Below, in pieces: positions 1-8,694 of a stretch of 64,000 nucleotides of DNA (within the stretch, counting starts at the first letter, position 1; each line of letters begins with the position of its first letter). Source of the DNA: Cellulophaga omnivescoria. GTDB taxonomy: Bacteria > Bacteroidota > Bacteroidia > Flavobacteriales > Flavobacteriaceae. Made by a program: the position numbers and the translations under genes. The stretch lies in assembly GCF_001999725.1 (NCBI RefSeq), contig NZ_MDDP01000006.1, positions 62,001 to 126,000 of the forward strand, given 5' to 3'. A model generated the notes under the pieces. The model had not been told where the DNA came from, searched no databases, and saw only the letters and a list, made by a program, of their open reading frames with translations.

Positions 1-1328
1 GAATGGTTTTTACAGATGCACATTCTCCTGCGGCATTATGTGCACCATCTAGATATGCAGTAATGACAGGCAATAACTGTTACCGTAGTTATGCTCCTTG
101 GGGTGTTTGGGGAGCTTATGAGGCATCACCAATTAAGCCAAACCAATTAACTCTTGGTAAGCTTATGAAAAATGCAGGATACCAAACAGCTTTTTTAGGC
201 AAATGGGGTTTTGGAATGGATTTTTTAAGAAAAGGGAGTGAAACAGAAGTATATAGATCTCCTAGAAAAAGAGTAGAGTTAGGCGTAGATGTACGTAAAA
301 TAGTAGGTAAAGGACCACTAGATAATGGTTTTGACTATAGTTTAACTTTTCCTGCAGGAATACAAAATGTACCTTATGTGGTGTATGAAAATCAAGAGTG
401 GATGCCTTTAGAAAGAAACTCAGAAATTGGCTATATATCACAGGAGAATATGACCAAAAAAGGGGTTATTTTAGATAAAGATGAAGGCTTAGGAGATACA
501 AATTGGGATCCGCACAATATGGGACCTTTACTTGTAAATAAAGCAGTAGATTATATTGCTAAGGCAGATATAAACAAACCTTTTTTTATGTATTACTGTT
601 CTTTAGCAGTGCATTTGCCACACACGCCTACAAAAAGACTAAATGGTGAAAAAATAGCAGACCAAACACCGTCTAAACATTTAGATATGGTAAAAGAGTT
701 AGATGTACAAATGGCTATGCTAGTAGCAGCATTAAAAAAGAAAGGTGTTTATGATAATACTATAATTTTGTTTACATCAGACAATGGGGGGTTATTAAAA
801 AGGAAGAGTATACAATCTGGTCACAAATCTAACGATATTTACAGAGGAGGAAAAAACCAAGCTTATGAGGGCGGACACAGAGTACCTTTTATTGCTTGGT
901 GGCCAGAAAAAATTAAGAAGAAATCTACATCTAAAACACCAATTTTAACTATAGATATTTTAGCAACCTTGGCAGCAATTACAAGTCAAGAAATTGAAGA
1001 AGGCCAAGCTAATGATTCAGCCAACTTATTACCAATTTTTACAGGAGAAAACAAAAGTAAAAAAGTGCACCCTTATTTAGTTACACAATCTGGTACTGGC
1101 AAAGAAGCAATTATTATTAAAGATGGATGGAAATTAATTATAGCTTTTGATAAAAAAGATAAAACTAATAGTACCAGAACTCCAGTAGCATTATTTAATT
1201 TAAATAATAATGTTACAGAAAATGAAATGCAAAATTTAATACACAAACCAGAGTTTGCATCTAAAATAAAAAGCCTTTTTACTACCTACAACATGTACAG
1301 AGATTCAGGAGAGAAAACTAAAATTTAA
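1..1328 (+). CDS. Type I (S1) sulfatase, 5'-truncated by window edge
   Basis: C-terminal part of a formylglycine-dependent sulfatase that would hydrolyse a sulfate ester on an algal galactan. The reading frame is already open at base 1. The first Met (base 3) lies inside the conserved N-terminal fold, so the true start, signal peptide and first metal-binding Asp pair are outside the window. The maturation motif CAPSR is present; its Cys, residue 13 of the visible part, would be converted to formylglycine. Downstream there is the metal-binding block around FTSDNGG and the usual C-terminal subdomain, with sequence ending in a TAA at 1326-1328. It is the only plus-strand gene in the first 28 kb and converges on the GH117 gene across a shared terminator. 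The substrate position (for example C2, C4 or C6 sulfate) cannot be told from the sequence. Confidence 0.9.
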   Translation, partial: MVFTDAHSPAALCAPSRYAVMTGNNCYRSYAPWGVWGAYEASPIKPNQLTLGKLMKNAGYQTAFLGKWGFGMDFLRKGSETEVYRSPRKRVELGVDVRKIVGKGPLDNGFDYSLTFPAGIQNVPYVVYENQEWMPLERNSEIGYISQENMTKKGVILDKDEGLGDTNWDPHNMGPLLVNKAVDYIAKADINKPFFMYYCSLAVHLPHTPTKRLNGEKIADQTPSKHLDMVKELDVQMAMLVAALKKKGVYDNTIILFTSDNGGLLKRKSIQSGHKSNDIYRGGKNQAYEGGHRVPFIAWWPEKIKKKSTSKTPILTIDILATLAAITSQEIEEGQANDSANLLPIFTGENKSKKVHPYLVTQSGTGKEAIIIKDGWKLIIAFDKKDKTNSTRTPVALFNLNNNVTENEMQNLIHKPEFASKIKSLFTTYNMYRDSGEKTKI

Positions 1329-1343
1329 ATAGATATTTACCAT

Positions 1344-1386
1344 AAAAAAGCCCAAACAGTTAAATTACTCGTTTGGGCTTTTTTTT
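1344..1386. terminator. Bidirectional intrinsic terminator
   Basis: A 10-bp stem (AAGCCCAAAC / GTTTGGGCTT) is flanked by an A-run on the left and a T-run on the right, so it can stop transcription from both sides. It sits between the convergent sulfatase (ends 1328) and GH117 (stop at 1400). Confidence 0.85.
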
Positions 1387-1399
1387 AAGATGTTACTTT

Positions 1400-2644
1400 T
1401 TATTTGGACTTTTGTAATTCCTTATTACTTGCAGTAATGCGTTCTTTTTGTTTTTTACTTAAACTTTGTTTTAAATACACCTCTGGTCTGTGATAAACGT
1501 GGTGTTTTTTCATTTCAGGATCGTTAATGGCAGTACTCAAATCACAGTCAAAACGTACTAAAATAGCATGATTTTTATCCCAAGTTGTTGCATTTGTAAA
1601 ATGAGATAATCCCCAACTAATTCCGGTGCCATTTTTAGTATTTGTAAAGGCATCAGGCACATAAGGTCCTGCTGCTGTAGGCGTCATTTCTACTATAGAG
1701 GCAATTTTAAAATTAACACCATCTTTTGCAAACTGTACGGTGTTGTGCTCATTACCATCTCTAATTGTTAAAGCAGCAATTCCATCTTTAAAAGGGAACA
1801 TAGTAGTTTCATGACCAGATGCTAAAACTGGATTTAGTTTATTTTTAGTAAAAGGTCCAAAAGGAGAATCTGCAGTAGCCAAACCTTGCATTCTTACCAA
1901 ATCAGGTTTTCCATCAAAATCAGACTTGTAGTACAAGTAAATTTTATCTTTATATACTAAAGGATATGGGTCATGTATAGAAAACTGATCCCACGTACCT
2001 TTTGGTCCGTTAGGGATCACAATTTTATTAGTTGCTATCCAAGGCCCATCAGGAGAATCTGCATAAGACATTAGTACAGGGCAATCATCACCACGCAAAC
2101 CACTAGCTTCACTAAAACCTTGGTAGTACATATAGTACTTTCCTTTCCATTTTAAAATATCAGCAGTACTAACAGATCTATGACCCAATTCTGGTTTAGG
2201 TGGTCTAGGTATGGCAACGCCTTGCTCTTCCCAATTAAACCCATCTAAACTGGTAGCATACCAAATTTCAGATAAATCCCAATCTGCAGAAGGTATAGTC
2301 TCTGTAGCCTGTTTAGCACCTTTAGGAGGTGTTTTGGTTTTTCTGTGTGTATACCAAACATAATACTTTCCGTTTTCAAAAATAATTTTAGAAGGATCTC
2401 TACGGCTAACAGTTCCGTCTCCATTGCTATAATCTAGCCCTTCTAATTTTGTATATTTAAATAAGGAGTACAACTCGTTGTCTTCTGGTCTTGGCGCTAA
2501 ATAATTATCATAATTACGTTGCATAGCCTCACTTAACGGTTGGTTAGGTTTTTGTTTAGGTAATTCAAACGGAAAATTTTGTGCACAAACACTATTAGCC
2601 GTTAAAAAAAGGCAACTTATTATTGTTATTTTTAGTCTTTTCAT
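1400..2644 (-). CDS. GH117 family alpha-1,3-(3,6-anhydro)-L-galactosidase-like protein
   Basis: A five-bladed beta-propeller glycosidase of the GH117 type. Characterised members cut the terminal alpha-1,3-linked 3,6-anhydro-L-galactose from neoagaro-oligosaccharides. The start was set at 2644 (MKRLKITI...), because this gives a clean signal peptide ending in VCAQ; the upstream in-frame Met at 2659 only adds five residues. The family signature RRDPS is present, with D83 the presumed catalytic base, along with repeated blade motifs such as KYYVWY and KYYMYYQG. It has a type I signal peptide with no lipobox, so it is probably periplasmic. It is the last gene of the minus-strand block, 1 nt downstream of a GH16. 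It is clearly divergent from the second GH117 at 45903-47129 and may recognise a different substituent or linkage; GH117 clades differ in activity. Confidence 0.85.
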   Translation of the reverse strand: MKRLKITIISCLFLTANSVCAQNFPFELPKQKPNQPLSEAMQRNYDNYLAPRPEDNELYSLFKYTKLEGLDYSNGDGTVSRRDPSKIIFENGKYYVWYTHRKTKTPPKGAKQATETIPSADWDLSEIWYATSLDGFNWEEQGVAIPRPPKPELGHRSVSTADILKWKGKYYMYYQGFSEASGLRGDDCPVLMSYADSPDGPWIATNKIVIPNGPKGTWDQFSIHDPYPLVYKDKIYLYYKSDFDGKPDLVRMQGLATADSPFGPFTKNKLNPVLASGHETTMFPFKDGIAALTIRDGNEHNTVQFAKDGVNFKIASIVEMTPTAAGPYVPDAFTNTKNGTGISWGLSHFTNATTWDKNHAILVRFDCDLSTAINDPEMKKHHVYHRPEVYLKQSLSKKQKERITASNKELQKSK

Positions 2645-2645
2645 A

Positions 2646-3536
2646 TTATTTAGTATCAATTAATTTCCAAGTTCTTACCCAGTTATAAGTAGTAGTTCTT
2701 TCATCTTTAGAACCGTTCATTCCGCCATCTTCAGGAACCGGATTCCAGTCATACGTTTCTACAACCAATCTTAAATACATTTCTATATTAAAGTCTGCTG
2801 CAGGTTTTACTTTAGATACAAAATTACCATCCATAAAAAACAAAATTTCATCTTTAGATTTCCACCAAACACCATACACATGAAAATCTTCATAAGTTTT
2901 AGTATCAAGTTTTCCTTTAGATTTAACAGAGCCTTTTTCAAAATCACATCCTTCAGGAATATTTCTACTATGTGTGTTAGAGTTCATAGATTCATCAAAA
3001 TACTTCATCCATTCTGCCTTATTAACAATTTGGCCAACCGTTTCTTGTATATCTAGTTCTGTTACTCTTTTGTTACAGCCATTTTGTTCTCTAGATTCAT
3101 TTATTAGCCAAAAAGTAGAAGACATAAAGGTTTTGTTGGCTTTCATTTTACACTCGTAATACCCGTATTTCATTGCGTTTCTAGAGCCCACATAACCGCC
3201 ACCATGTGTAAATGTTTTTCCGTTTTTAATAATTGGTTTGTCTAGTAGAGTAGTTGTAATTTGTAAACTACCATCTTTAACTTTAATATTGTCTGCCAAA
3301 AATAATCCTGGAGCACGCCCAATCCATCCTTGTCCAGATATTTGCCATTTACTCTCATTTACTTTTTTGCCATTAAATTCATCAGACATATTTTTTACCA
3401 ATTTCCATTTTTTCTGGTTAGGTTTAGGATCTTGTCCGTCTTTAAAAAACGGAGCTTTTTGAGCAAAAGATTGCCCAACAATCATAAAAATAATAAGTAA
3501 TGTAATTTTTTTAGTAACGTGTAAAATAGATTTCAT
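2646..3536 (-). CDS. GH16 endo-galactanase (porphyranase/agarase type)
   Basis: A secreted beta-jelly-roll glycoside hydrolase expected to cut internal beta-1,4 bonds in porphyran or agar. There is a signal peptide (residues 1-26, ending SFAQ). The retaining GH16 active-site motif is ELDIQE, with E160 as nucleophile, D162, and E165 as acid/base. The ExDxxE spacing with the extra residue is typical of agarases, porphyranases and kappa-carrageenases. The C-terminal strand YNWVRTWKL resembles marine agarase/porphyranase members. It has no attached CBM, lipobox or type IX sorting tail. It lies 1 nt upstream of the GH117 gene and 18 nt downstream of a sulfatase, so it is part of the same transcript. 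Porphyranase is favoured because the more canonical agarase is at 35871, but this is inference. Confidence 0.85.
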   Translation of the reverse strand: MKSILHVTKKITLLIIFMIVGQSFAQKAPFFKDGQDPKPNQKKWKLVKNMSDEFNGKKVNESKWQISGQGWIGRAPGLFLADNIKVKDGSLQITTTLLDKPIIKNGKTFTHGGGYVGSRNAMKYGYYECKMKANKTFMSSTFWLINESREQNGCNKRVTELDIQETVGQIVNKAEWMKYFDESMNSNTHSRNIPEGCDFEKGSVKSKGKLDTKTYEDFHVYGVWWKSKDEILFFMDGNFVSKVKPAADFNIEMYLRLVVETYDWNPVPEDGGMNGSKDERTTTYNWVRTWKLIDTK

Positions 3537-3554
3537 TTTAGTTAGTTTAAGGTT

Positions 3555-5396
3555 TTATATTTGGTTTTGTAAGTACTTTAAACGCTCTTGTATTAGCATA
3601 TTATTTTTTACAGTAGTATGTAGTTTACTTTGGTTAATAGGAAACGTATATTTCTGGTAAAAATCTTTTTGTAGTACAATGCTATTAAGTATTAAAAGTG
3701 CTTCTTTTGGTTTTTTAGATTGATATAAAAGCTGAATTAAATTATTAGAAGTGTCTTTTTTTGCAGCTATAGCTAAAAACTCTGCAGCTCTCATTTTATT
3801 TACTATATCTACATCTGTAAGCATTATGTTTTTAATTAGGTCTGATAAACTAGTTGCTTTGCTACCAAAACTTGTACTTGAAATTAACGCCCAATAACGT
3901 GCTGTTGAATCTTTGGATAGTAAATGTTTTTTTAGTTTTGTTTTAGCGTCTTTAAATGGTATAAGCTGTAGGTTAGCTATTTTAATGTACTTATTTAAAT
4001 TTTTTTGATGTTTTTTACCATAAGCTAACGGATTTTTAAAAGCTTGCTCCACTAGTATATGCTCTGGATAAAATGATAGATCTGGCATAGCTTTTTGCCA
4101 AGTATTCATCTTTTGCCTAAAAGCTAGTATTTTATGCTTGTAAGCTGCATTTTTAGCCAAGTTATTGGTTTCATATGGGTCTTTTTCTACATCATACAAT
4201 TCTTCTACCATCTTGGGCTTAAAAAAACTAGCCTGTGTAGGGTTAAGTTTGTTTTGTAGGTTTAGCGTGCTCCATTGTTTGTAGGCAAGTTGTTTGTACC
4301 TGTAGTTGTTCATTAAAGCATCTATGTTAAAAGGCTGAAAATTTCTAATGTACTTTAGGTTATTTTCTCTAATGCTTCTAACCATATCATACTTTTCATC
4401 AAACCTATCTGCATAACCAAAAGTAGAATTGTTGTTTATGGTTTTTTGTTTTACTGATTTACCCAAAAAAGCAGAACCATCTATAGATTTAGGAATTGTA
4501 ACACCTGCTAAATTTAAAACTGTAGCGCTAAAATCTATAAAACTAACAAAGGTATTAGTTGAAGTACCTATAGTAAAAGGAGACATTTTTTTATATTTTT
4601 CTGGTATATAAACAACCAAAGGAACCTGTAATCCTGTTTCTTTTAAATACCCTTTACTGTTGGGCAAAACACCACCGTGGTCTCCGTAATAAAAAATAAT
4701 GGTATTGCTTAACAGCTTGTCTTTTTCTAAAGCATTAATAACAGCACCTACCTCTTTATCCATTGCCACAATTTTGTCTCGGTAAAATGCATTGGTGTAC
4801 TTAAATAGTTGTGTATTTGGGTGGTTTGGCTGTACAAAAACAGATTGCACGTTAGTTTTGGTTTTGTGAGAGTTCATTTCTTCTTCAGTAAAATGTAAAC
4901 TTCCTTCGTGGGTAGTGCCTAAGTTGTGTACGTAAAAAAATGGTTGATTATTAGCTCTATTTTTCCAACTTGCTTTTCTAGAAGAATCGTCCCAAACATC
5001 TTTATTTTTAATAATATTATAGTCTTCTTTTGCATTATTGGCGGTATAGTAACCTGCGTTTTGTAAGTACTCAGGGAACATCTTTACTGTATTTGGTAGC
5101 ACAATTTTTTTTTCGGATCTGTGGTAGTGCGATGCCAATTTTGGTCCGTAAACACCTGTAATAATACTAGATCTTGCAGCACTACAAACAGCAGCATTAG
5201 AAAAAGCATTGGTAAAAGTAATTCCTTTTTTAGCTAGTTTTTTTATGTTAGGAGTAGTTACACCGTGCTTGTTAAATAACTTTAAATAGTGTTTGGAGTT
5301 ATCTTCAGAAACAATCCAAACAATATTAGGTTGTTGTGCTTTACCGTAAGAGCAAAAACATAACAATAGTAATAGTATATAGGTTTTATGTTTCAT
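3555..5396 (-). CDS. S1 sulfatase with SEDN metal site and C-terminal helical extension
   Basis: Exported sulfatase (signal peptide about residues 1-21). The formylglycine motif is CSAAR, with C71 the modified residue; this belongs to the CxAxR variant accepted by formylglycine-generating enzymes. The first metal-binding block reads SEDNS instead of the usual DD pair; E-D at this position is characteristic of a recognised S1 subgroup and is not a defect. The second metal block is YGDHGG. After the sulfatase fold (about residues 22-460) there is an alpha-helical tail (about 470-613) that looks like HEAT-type repeats. It is periplasmic by its type I signal. It sits between two genes of the minus-strand block. 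The substrate cannot be assigned. Confidence 0.9.
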   Translation of the reverse strand: MKHKTYILLLLLCFCSYGKAQQPNIVWIVSEDNSKHYLKLFNKHGVTTPNIKKLAKKGITFTNAFSNAAVCSAARSSIITGVYGPKLASHYHRSEKKIVLPNTVKMFPEYLQNAGYYTANNAKEDYNIIKNKDVWDDSSRKASWKNRANNQPFFYVHNLGTTHEGSLHFTEEEMNSHKTKTNVQSVFVQPNHPNTQLFKYTNAFYRDKIVAMDKEVGAVINALEKDKLLSNTIIFYYGDHGGVLPNSKGYLKETGLQVPLVVYIPEKYKKMSPFTIGTSTNTFVSFIDFSATVLNLAGVTIPKSIDGSAFLGKSVKQKTINNNSTFGYADRFDEKYDMVRSIRENNLKYIRNFQPFNIDALMNNYRYKQLAYKQWSTLNLQNKLNPTQASFFKPKMVEELYDVEKDPYETNNLAKNAAYKHKILAFRQKMNTWQKAMPDLSFYPEHILVEQAFKNPLAYGKKHQKNLNKYIKIANLQLIPFKDAKTKLKKHLLSKDSTARYWALISSTSFGSKATSLSDLIKNIMLTDVDIVNKMRAAEFLAIAAKKDTSNNLIQLLYQSKKPKEALLILNSIVLQKDFYQKYTFPINQSKLHTTVKNNMLIQERLKYLQNQI

Positions 5397-5444
5397 AAAT
5401 ATTCGCTTTTAAAAATTTGCTTTTAAGAAAACTAAATGTTAATA

Positions 5445-6740
5445 CTAGTTGTAAAATATGCTTAAATCTGTTTGGTCATCAGTTTTAATTTGCCATTTTT
5501 TAAGCCTGGTTAGTAGGTCTTTAATAGTTTTTTGGTTCCTTTTTATAGCGCTAATATTGTTAGTCTCCCAGGGGTCTTTTTTTAAGTTATACATTTCTAT
5601 AGTACCAGTTTTAGGGTATAAAATCAATTTATTATTTTTATGAATAATGCTTCTTTGGTCATTAAACATTGCTAAGTATATAGACTCTCTAGTTTTTTTA
5701 GAATTTATAAGTAATGGCATTAAACTTTTAAAGTCTGTAGTTTCTTTATCTTTAATTTTTAATAAACTAAATAAGGTGGGTACAACATCTTGCAAGTACA
5801 CACGAGCTGTTATTTTATTGTTTTGTTTTACAGTTGGGGCTTTTATTATTAATGGAGCAGTAACGCTAGGTTCATACAAACATACTTTTCCGGCAACTCC
5901 ATTTTCACCAAAGTTAATTCCGTGGTCTGATGTAAAAACAATAATAGTTTTATTGTAGATTCCTTTTTCTTTTAATGTGTTAATAATATCTCCTATACGT
6001 GTATCCATATGTGTTACCATTGCATTATTTTGCTGTACACGTTTTTGCATTGTTTTTGCACTTAAGGGGTTATTTGTATATTGGTATTTAACATTAGTGT
6101 TTAGTGGTGTATTATCTACAACACTGGGTGGTAATTTAACCTTGTCTGCAGGGTATAAATCGTAGTAATTTTGCGTTGTTTGCCTAGGAACATGTGGTGC
6201 GTTAAACGCAACATATGTAAAAAAGGGTTTTTTACTGTTGTAGTTTTTTATAAAGTTTATAGCTTCATTAGCAGTAATATCTGTAATATGTCCGGCTGGG
6301 GAGTTGTACGTTTTTAATTGTCCTGGTTGTATAGTACCTGTTTCATCAAAAATATTTTTTACACTTTTACCCATTGCGTGCCATTTACCAGTTATATAGG
6401 TGTGGTAGCCGTTATCATGTAGTTTTTCTGGAAATGATTTAGGAGCATTTTGTTTATTTATTTTTTGTGATTTCCATAAGTACTTACCATACATAAGCAT
6501 AGTTCTGCTAGGAATACAAACTGCTGGTGACCAGCAACCCATATTATATGCAGCAGTAAAGGAAGTACCTTCTTCTGCTAGCTTGTCTAAATTTGGCGTA
6601 ACCATAAACGTATTGCCATATGCTCCAATGGCTTGGTTGCTTTGGTCATCAGACTCTATAAATAATATATTTGTTTGTGAAAAAGTACTAAGTGTGCTTA
6701 GTACGTAAAATAATAGATATATTAAATATTTTCTCATCAC
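5445..6740 (-). CDS. S1 sulfatase (CIPSR)
   Basis: Exported sulfatase with a signal peptide (residues 1-22, ending TFSQ). The start may be 6740 or the second Met at 6737. The maturation motif CIPSR places the formylglycine at C75. The metal-binding ESDDQS block follows the signal peptide and FTSDHGIN forms the second block. At 431 residues it is a compact single-domain member. An upstream gap of 309 bp suggests it may have its own promoter. It is related to the sulfatase at 21924, since both share the AYNMG-W-S-AVC context around the active Cys. Confidence 0.9.
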   Translation of the reverse strand: MMRKYLIYLLFYVLSTLSTFSQTNILFIESDDQSNQAIGAYGNTFMVTPNLDKLAEEGTSFTAAYNMGCWSPAVCIPSRTMLMYGKYLWKSQKINKQNAPKSFPEKLHDNGYHTYITGKWHAMGKSVKNIFDETGTIQPGQLKTYNSPAGHITDITANEAINFIKNYNSKKPFFTYVAFNAPHVPRQTTQNYYDLYPADKVKLPPSVVDNTPLNTNVKYQYTNNPLSAKTMQKRVQQNNAMVTHMDTRIGDIINTLKEKGIYNKTIIVFTSDHGINFGENGVAGKVCLYEPSVTAPLIIKAPTVKQNNKITARVYLQDVVPTLFSLLKIKDKETTDFKSLMPLLINSKKTRESIYLAMFNDQRSIIHKNNKLILYPKTGTIEMYNLKKDPWETNNISAIKRNQKTIKDLLTRLKKWQIKTDDQTDLSIFYN

Positions 6741-7049
6741 CAGTTTAATTTCTTAATTAGTAGATAAAATTAGTTTAAGAGAAATGTATTAAGGGAAATA
6801 AACTACTATAATACTACCATAAATGATTTTTAGTTTTAACAGATATGTGTTAAGGCAACTAGATTTAAACAAAACAGTATCGTTTTATAGTTTATGATAT
6901 CTTTTTTAGAGTTTTTTATAAAATCACCAACTAGTTTTATTTTTAAAAGAAGAAGCTTCTATAAAAATTAATTTTAGAACCTGTGGTTTGTATTTTTTAA
7001 TAATCTAAAAAGATACTTAGGCTTATGTTGTCCAGTTACCTATAATTTT
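6741..7049. other. 309-bp intergenic gap inside the sulfatase run
   Basis: No gene is visible. The stretch is very AT-rich. The one clear element is an inverted repeat at 6836-6853 with arms TTAACA and TGTTAA around a 6-nt centre (GATATG). It resembles a spaced version of the AACATATGTT palindromes found elsewhere in the locus and could be an operator for an internal promoter of the 6740 gene. No good TTG-N19-TAnnTTTG promoter was found on the minus strand, and no terminator for the upstream gene is evident. Confidence 0.4.
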
Positions 7050-8693
7050 TTAATGTTTTGCATCTGGGTACATATCATTTGTATACCTATAAACTTCTGT
7101 TTTGCCCGAGCCTCTAGCAGCAACTATTTCAATTCTCCATTGTTTTTTAAGGTTCTCTAAAATTGATTTATAAGCTGGCTTGTGAATTAGATTATGTAAC
7201 TCTGATGCATCATCTTTTAAATTGTACAATTCTTCATAAACAGGTTGTTCTCCTTGCAAAGGAGCCTCTATATAATTTCTATACACAGCAATACTAGGAT
7301 CATGCATTTTATACAACATTTCATTTACAGGAATGTTAAACTCTTTTGCATATGCTATTTCTTTAGCTGCAGAAAAATTGTTGTTTTTGTAGTACCTAAT
7401 GTATTTCCAATTTTTTGTTTGCACAGACTCGCATCTAGGATTTCCAAAATGTGTAGACCATAAATTTTCTGTAAAAACATATTCTCTAACCTCGGTTTTA
7501 GAACCATTAATTAGACTACTTATATTTTTTCCTTGATAGGTGTTTGGTATAGATATACTTGCCATAGCAAGCATAGTAGGGGCAATATCTATAGATTGTA
7601 CTAAAGCATCACTCTTAATACCTTTTAGTTTTTTTTTGGCGCTGGGGTTGTATACTATTATGGGTACGTGTGTAGTTTGCTCATAACATAGAGCTTTGCC
7701 GCCAAGACCTTGTTGCCCACTAAAAAGCCCATGGTCTGATGTAAATATTATAATGGTATTTTTATCTAACTTAAGAGCTTTTAATTTTTGTAGTAGGTTG
7801 CCAATTAGCCTATCTATACCAGTCATTGCTTGTAGCTCTCTTATGTAACGCTCTTTAACTGTTGTAGGTGTATTTACATAATTGTAACCAGTTTGCCTAT
7901 CTTCTGTATGCAATAAACTAGCAGGTAATTTAGGTGTTGTAATGTCTTTTTTTGCAATATAATTATCAGGTAACGGTATAGCTATATCTCTGTACATGGT
8001 TTTGTACATGTCATCATCACTATCTTTTAATTTCATAGACTTTGTGCCTGCTCCGTGTGGTAAATTAAAGTTTACAGAAAGCATAAAAGGTTTATCTGTT
8101 GGTCTATTTTCTAAAAAGTGTAATGCACCTTTTAGTTTACGTGCATTAGGGTCTAAAAAATCATCTACTGCTTCATTAATGACTTCGGGTTGTGTAAAGG
8201 CTATGGCGTCATTAAAAATAGCGTGATTGTCTTTAGGGTAAAACCCTAAATGTCCGTGTCCTGCATACCAATAATCAAAGTTTTTTTCCATTAATCCACT
8301 ATGATAACCACCTTTACCAATAGGAGCGTGGTTTTTGCCTATCCAGCCAGTGTAATACCCATTATTACGCATAACAACAGAATATGAGTTTTGCCAAGCA
8401 ACATTAGAAACACTAGTGCCAGAATTAAAATTTACACCGTGTTTACGCTCATACTGACTCAATAAAATGGAAATTCTGCTTGGCGTACATATAGCACTTG
8501 TAACGTGTGCATTAGTAAATAATATACCATTGTCTGCTAGTTTATCTATATTTGGAGTTTTTACAATTGTATTTCCTGTACAACCAAGCAAATCATAGGA
8601 TTGATCATCTGTAAGTATAAATACAATATTTGGTTTATCTTGAGCTTTGCAAAATGCAGTATATATTAGAAATACAAAAAGTAATTTTTTCAT
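7050..8693 (-). CDS. S1 sulfatase (CTPSR)
   Basis: Exported sulfatase, 547 residues from the start chosen at 8693. That Met begins a standard signal peptide (MKKLLFVFLIYTAFCKAQ); longer in-frame starts would run into the upstream gene. The maturation motif CTPSR gives formylglycine C69. The first metal block is LTDDQS and the second is FTSDHGLF. Its start codon lies 1 nt after the stop of the sulfatase at 8695-10527, so the two are translationally adjacent and probably co-expressed. There is no lipobox, which predicts a periplasmic location. Confidence 0.9.
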   Translation of the reverse strand: MKKLLFVFLIYTAFCKAQDKPNIVFILTDDQSYDLLGCTGNTIVKTPNIDKLADNGILFTNAHVTSAICTPSRISILLSQYERKHGVNFNSGTSVSNVAWQNSYSVVMRNNGYYTGWIGKNHAPIGKGGYHSGLMEKNFDYWYAGHGHLGFYPKDNHAIFNDAIAFTQPEVINEAVDDFLDPNARKLKGALHFLENRPTDKPFMLSVNFNLPHGAGTKSMKLKDSDDDMYKTMYRDIAIPLPDNYIAKKDITTPKLPASLLHTEDRQTGYNYVNTPTTVKERYIRELQAMTGIDRLIGNLLQKLKALKLDKNTIIIFTSDHGLFSGQQGLGGKALCYEQTTHVPIIVYNPSAKKKLKGIKSDALVQSIDIAPTMLAMASISIPNTYQGKNISSLINGSKTEVREYVFTENLWSTHFGNPRCESVQTKNWKYIRYYKNNNFSAAKEIAYAKEFNIPVNEMLYKMHDPSIAVYRNYIEAPLQGEQPVYEELYNLKDDASELHNLIHKPAYKSILENLKKQWRIEIVAARGSGKTEVYRYTNDMYPDAKH

Positions 8694-8694
8694 T

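Noticed and set aside
3555-5396. Inactive sulfatase because of SEDN and CSAAR
   Set aside because: Both changes occur together in an established S1 subgroup and the CxAxR form can be matured, so inactivity is not supported.
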